A stretch of DNA of 59,092 nt from the NCBI GenBank assembly GCA_947305775.1, contig CAMZEN010000010.1, forward strand, positions 1 to 59,092, given 5' to 3'. The position numbers and the translations under genes are program-made. Below the pieces are notes generated by a model. The model did not search any database. It was not told where the DNA came from and saw only the letters and a list, made by a program, of their open reading frames with translations. Positions 58,201 through 59,092 of the stretch are shown here, one piece after another (positions within the stretch are counted from its first letter, which is position 1; each line of letters starts with the position of its first letter). This DNA is from an uncultured Verrucomicrobiota bacterium. GTDB lineage: Bacteria; Verrucomicrobiota; Kiritimatiellia; RFP12; UBA1067.

Positions 58201-58562
58201 CGGTTCGCCTCGTTGTCAAAATGCGCCTTTTCGTTCTGCGCGGTCGTCAGGTTTTCCTGGGCCTTGGTGGCCTCCTTCGTCTTTTGGCTCAGGTCTTTCT
58301 GCGCCACATCCTTCTCGCCTTGCGCGAAGTTGAGGTTGTTCATCGCCTCGGCGAAATCGTTGCCGACCTTGACCACCTTCGGCCTTTTGTACAGATTATA
58401 CGATTCATCGGCCGCTTTGCCGGCCTGATCGCCCAGCCCCTGTCCGACGATTCCGGTCATCGCGCTGTTGTCCTCTTCGCCGTCGTCGGCAAAGAGCGGG
58501 ACCGCCGCGAGAAGCGTCGCGGCCAGCGTTGCGCAATTGAAGATTTTTGTGCGGTGCATCAT
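55275..58562 (-). CDS. 1095-aa secreted coiled-coil / Asp-repeat / zinc-finger protein
   Basis: A very unusual protein. A signal peptide (KIFNCATLAATLLAAVPLFA) is followed by a long coiled coil rich in Lys, Gln, Asn and Glu (60-260), a helical middle (260-600), a Lys/Glu helix (about 607-660) and an Asp-rich stretch of D-T-D-N repeats (about 660-780, DNA 56215-56580). A Gly/Asn/Ser-rich linker is followed by two Cys clusters (CHQCGAVGKCYKYYGYWFC near 995 and CGKCNAFC near the end), which probably bind zinc. The Asp repeats could bind calcium. AGGAGGGCCTCCTC precedes the ATG. Cell-surface adhesion or phage-like fibre roles are speculation. Confidence 0.72.
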   Translation of the reverse strand: MMHRTKIFNCATLAATLLAAVPLFADDGEEDNSAMTGIVGQGLGDQAGKAADESYNLYKRPKVVKVGNDFAEAMNNLNFAQGEKDVAQKDLSQKTKEATKAQENLTTAQNEKAHFDNEANRAKTKSNDFKKQGNAQMSESQNLKNQAKELKKQGKTAEAGKLESKASKLEAEANANFQKSEKFSQQADDFIQKSKAQDAVISERQTVLDNANAQKKVSQENFNNKSQAVESKTKTVKQAKENFSKTLKDPKVPKTVKQQILDSVNNVMNVVSVGDATKKLNDAYEKGDIDAIERETANVLATMADVYTNGAVSGTKNIIETGSEAKETGRVTAYHDNTSMAMEQYQSIVIDLHRNGKSLDEAKRIAEGFMSGNSKYTQEVKDFYKQNGIDFPERKTAGLTTDEILDHVNDWGNRSFQGLLDAPSTIWQQTKNTGEVIGKTAGNFSVWVTDTSLQEKKEDLKAGVDLVKTEAGNLARAIDNWWNGNADLATKKSHIIDILKQAGASDFEARQIAEQYINAKIEGKSSNVVKKFQNELENRSDSERYGNIMDNYRLEKDAVLKEIQELQSRIPLNDKDLERYNFLLSRYKHLDEMEKEYATKKEIAEDEEARKAKEKEEAEKKAKEEEEKKAKEEEEKAKEEAEKKAKEEAEKEKGEEGEGDEDGDADIDADGETDAESDTDTEADTDTETDAETETDTDAETETEADTDTDTDTDTDTDTDTDNDNDTDNDNDTDNDNDADNDTDNDNDTDNDNDTDNDTDTDTDNDNDTDNDTDTDTDNDNEDNEDEEDEDEEEGDLREEEPELDDPTSGAGSGIPNGPDGPSLPKFIGDWNQDQEQKFNDSNNTSNYINNEREQENKNTISRQGANTTRNQGGDAAQTTSENSARSTAQAQDQNSWSSHLSNALQQSITTGLTSLGGSFGSGVGNSIASKILKEHDDNKKHGGSGGAAVAAKLLNKHGGGGGGESGSAEGGNGDGGEDPSLKSGSNAKDGQTCHQCGAVGKCYKYYGYWFCESCCNQFYGGVPQTGDTGKMCDEDKKGDGKTSETPPETPKKPYHKNCGGLFGEVVDHWSGQSGRVCGKCNAFCKDDNREVEWK
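56215..56550. repeat. Six-base DNA repeat encoding D-T-D / D-N-D
   Basis: Alternating GTCGGT, ATCGTT and close variants (plus strand) tile this stretch, and hence the protein carries over 40 Asp-Thr or Asp-Asn pairs. Repeats of this unit length in one frame do not shift it when they slip (two codons per unit), so length can vary without loss of the protein. Confidence 0.85.
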
Positions 58563-58584
58563 GAGGAGGCCCTCCTTCCTGTCT

Positions 58585-59082
58585 TCAGTTCCTGATCGTC
58601 ACCTTCTCGGACGGAAGCGACTCAAGGCCGCACTCGTCGATGGACGTCACAAAGATGTCCTCCGGCCTGCCCGCTGAAGGCGCCGGGACCACCGCCTCTG
58701 GCTCGTTCACGCGCTTTATGAGCTCGTTGCGCCCGAAGACCCTGCGGTAGACGTTGAACGAGGCCGCGCCCTGCGCCAGGGGCCTGAACGAAATCCGGAA
58801 CCCCTCGTCGCACTTCGCGGCAGCTACCCCCGAAGGCGCCTGCGGCAGGGGACGCGCCGCACCCTCGCATTCCGCAGACCAGTTGCTTTGAAGGTTCTTG
58901 GGGCCAACCGCCATCACGCGGAATATGCGAACGTCCGACGGACGAAGCCCCTTCTCCTCCGCACGGCATGCCGTCGTCGTCGCAACCTTTCGCCAGAAGC
59001 GCTTTCCGCTGTTGCGCGATTCGACGCGATATTCGACTAACTGGGTGGCTGATTGACGGGCCTTGCAGATTGTGATACCATT
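58585..59082 (-). CDS. Fibronectin type III-like protein, 5' end missing
   Basis: The C-terminal 165 codons of an open frame. VEYRVESRNSGKRFWRKVAT, then RPSDVRIFRVMAVGPKNLQSN form most of one FN3-like domain, and FRISFRPLAQGAASFNVYRR with IFVTSIDECGLESLPSE form another. No ATG occurs before GTG 58917, and a stop (TGA, 59083-59085) stands inside the 54-bp terminal repeat. Since the first FN3 domain is already under way at 59070, the real start lies beyond the window and the repeat region is suspect. It is likely the upstream partner of the 1095-aa gene, 22 bases away. Confidence 0.6.
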   Translation of the reverse strand, partial: NGITICKARQSATQLVEYRVESRNSGKRFWRKVATTTACRAEEKGLRPSDVRIFRVMAVGPKNLQSNWSAECEGAARPLPQAPSGVAAAKCDEGFRISFRPLAQGAASFNVYRRVFGRNELIKRVNEPEAVVPAPSAGRPEDIFVTSIDECGLESLPSEKVTIRN

Positions 59083-59091
59083 TCAGGCATG
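59038..59091. repeat. Right copy of the 54-bp terminal inverted repeat
   Basis: Exact reverse complement of bases 1-54. See the left copy. Confidence 0.9.
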
Positions 59092-59092
59092 A

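Noticed and set aside
56796..58595. 599-aa plus-strand open frame
   Set aside because: Antisense to the 1095-aa gene; composition is that of a shadow frame.
1..59092. tRNA and rRNA genes
   Set aside because: No cloverleaf with a GGTTCRA-type T arm and no rRNA segment was recognised in the intergenic regions; a tRNA search program would decide.

Overview
The window looks like chromosomal DNA of an uncultured, GC-rich (about 55-60%) bacterium. It mixes core genes (valS, glyS, thrS, infA, yebC, xseA, ftsW, murD, murE, argB, argD, purF, queF) with accessory DNA. I infer a PVC-superphylum organism, probably Kiritimatiellota or a relative from an animal gut. The grounds are a long Bacteroidetes-like PurF, Mur ligases and ThrRS with reduced N termini, an HU/Ig-type DNA-binding protein, many REP-like repeats and secreted C1 and C10 cysteine proteases. 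No rRNA or tRNA gene was recognised, so the assignment is tentative. The first and last 54 bases are a perfect inverted repeat, most likely an assembly-graph break.

Layout. 0-1.6 kb: a small repeat protein and a YhcG-family nuclease. 1.7-4.8 kb: accessory locus A. 4.9-15.2 kb: a minus-strand housekeeping run (valS, murE, queF, FlbD-like, argD, argB, VOC, yebC, infA, purF). 15.3-20.1 kb: a phased repeat array, a structured RNA, an acyltransferase, vsr, small secreted proteins and a decayed gene. 20.2-26.3 kb: a secreted papain-like protease, then an acidic small protein with a 949-aa kinase-like protein (possible chaperone and effector), and a LysE exporter. 26.3-33.3 kb: an AT-richer defence island (YafQ/DinJ, DUF262/DUF1524 nuclease, RadC-like protein, EcoRII-type endonuclease and Dcm-type methylase). 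33.6-40.4 kb: accessory loci B and C with a C10 protease between them. 40.4-53.4 kb: HIT, glyS, thrS, LOG, lactate permease, ComF, nucleotidyltransferase, xseA, ftsW, LysM protein, murD and a TRL lipoprotein. 53.4-59.1 kb: an operon of large secreted proteins.

The most unusual content is a family of accessory modules present at loci A, B and C. Their parts can be laid over one another in one order: a large unknown protein; a small protein whose 5' coding end holds inverted pentamer repeats; a 131-aa protein (A only); a 137/144-aa HTH-like protein nearly identical at DNA level in A and B; a conserved stem-loop element; a 75-aa protein; an array of phased short motifs; an HU/Ig-type DNA-binding protein; and a 123-aa protein. 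The arrays have near-exact helical phasing: 23 bp for a CCTAGG-centred palindrome at three places, and exactly 21 bp for seven copies of TGTCAC. A fourth array (TAGGGTCAA, 21-22 bp) stands upstream of the structured RNA. I recognise no described system with this architecture. Operator, iteron or centromere roles are all possible.
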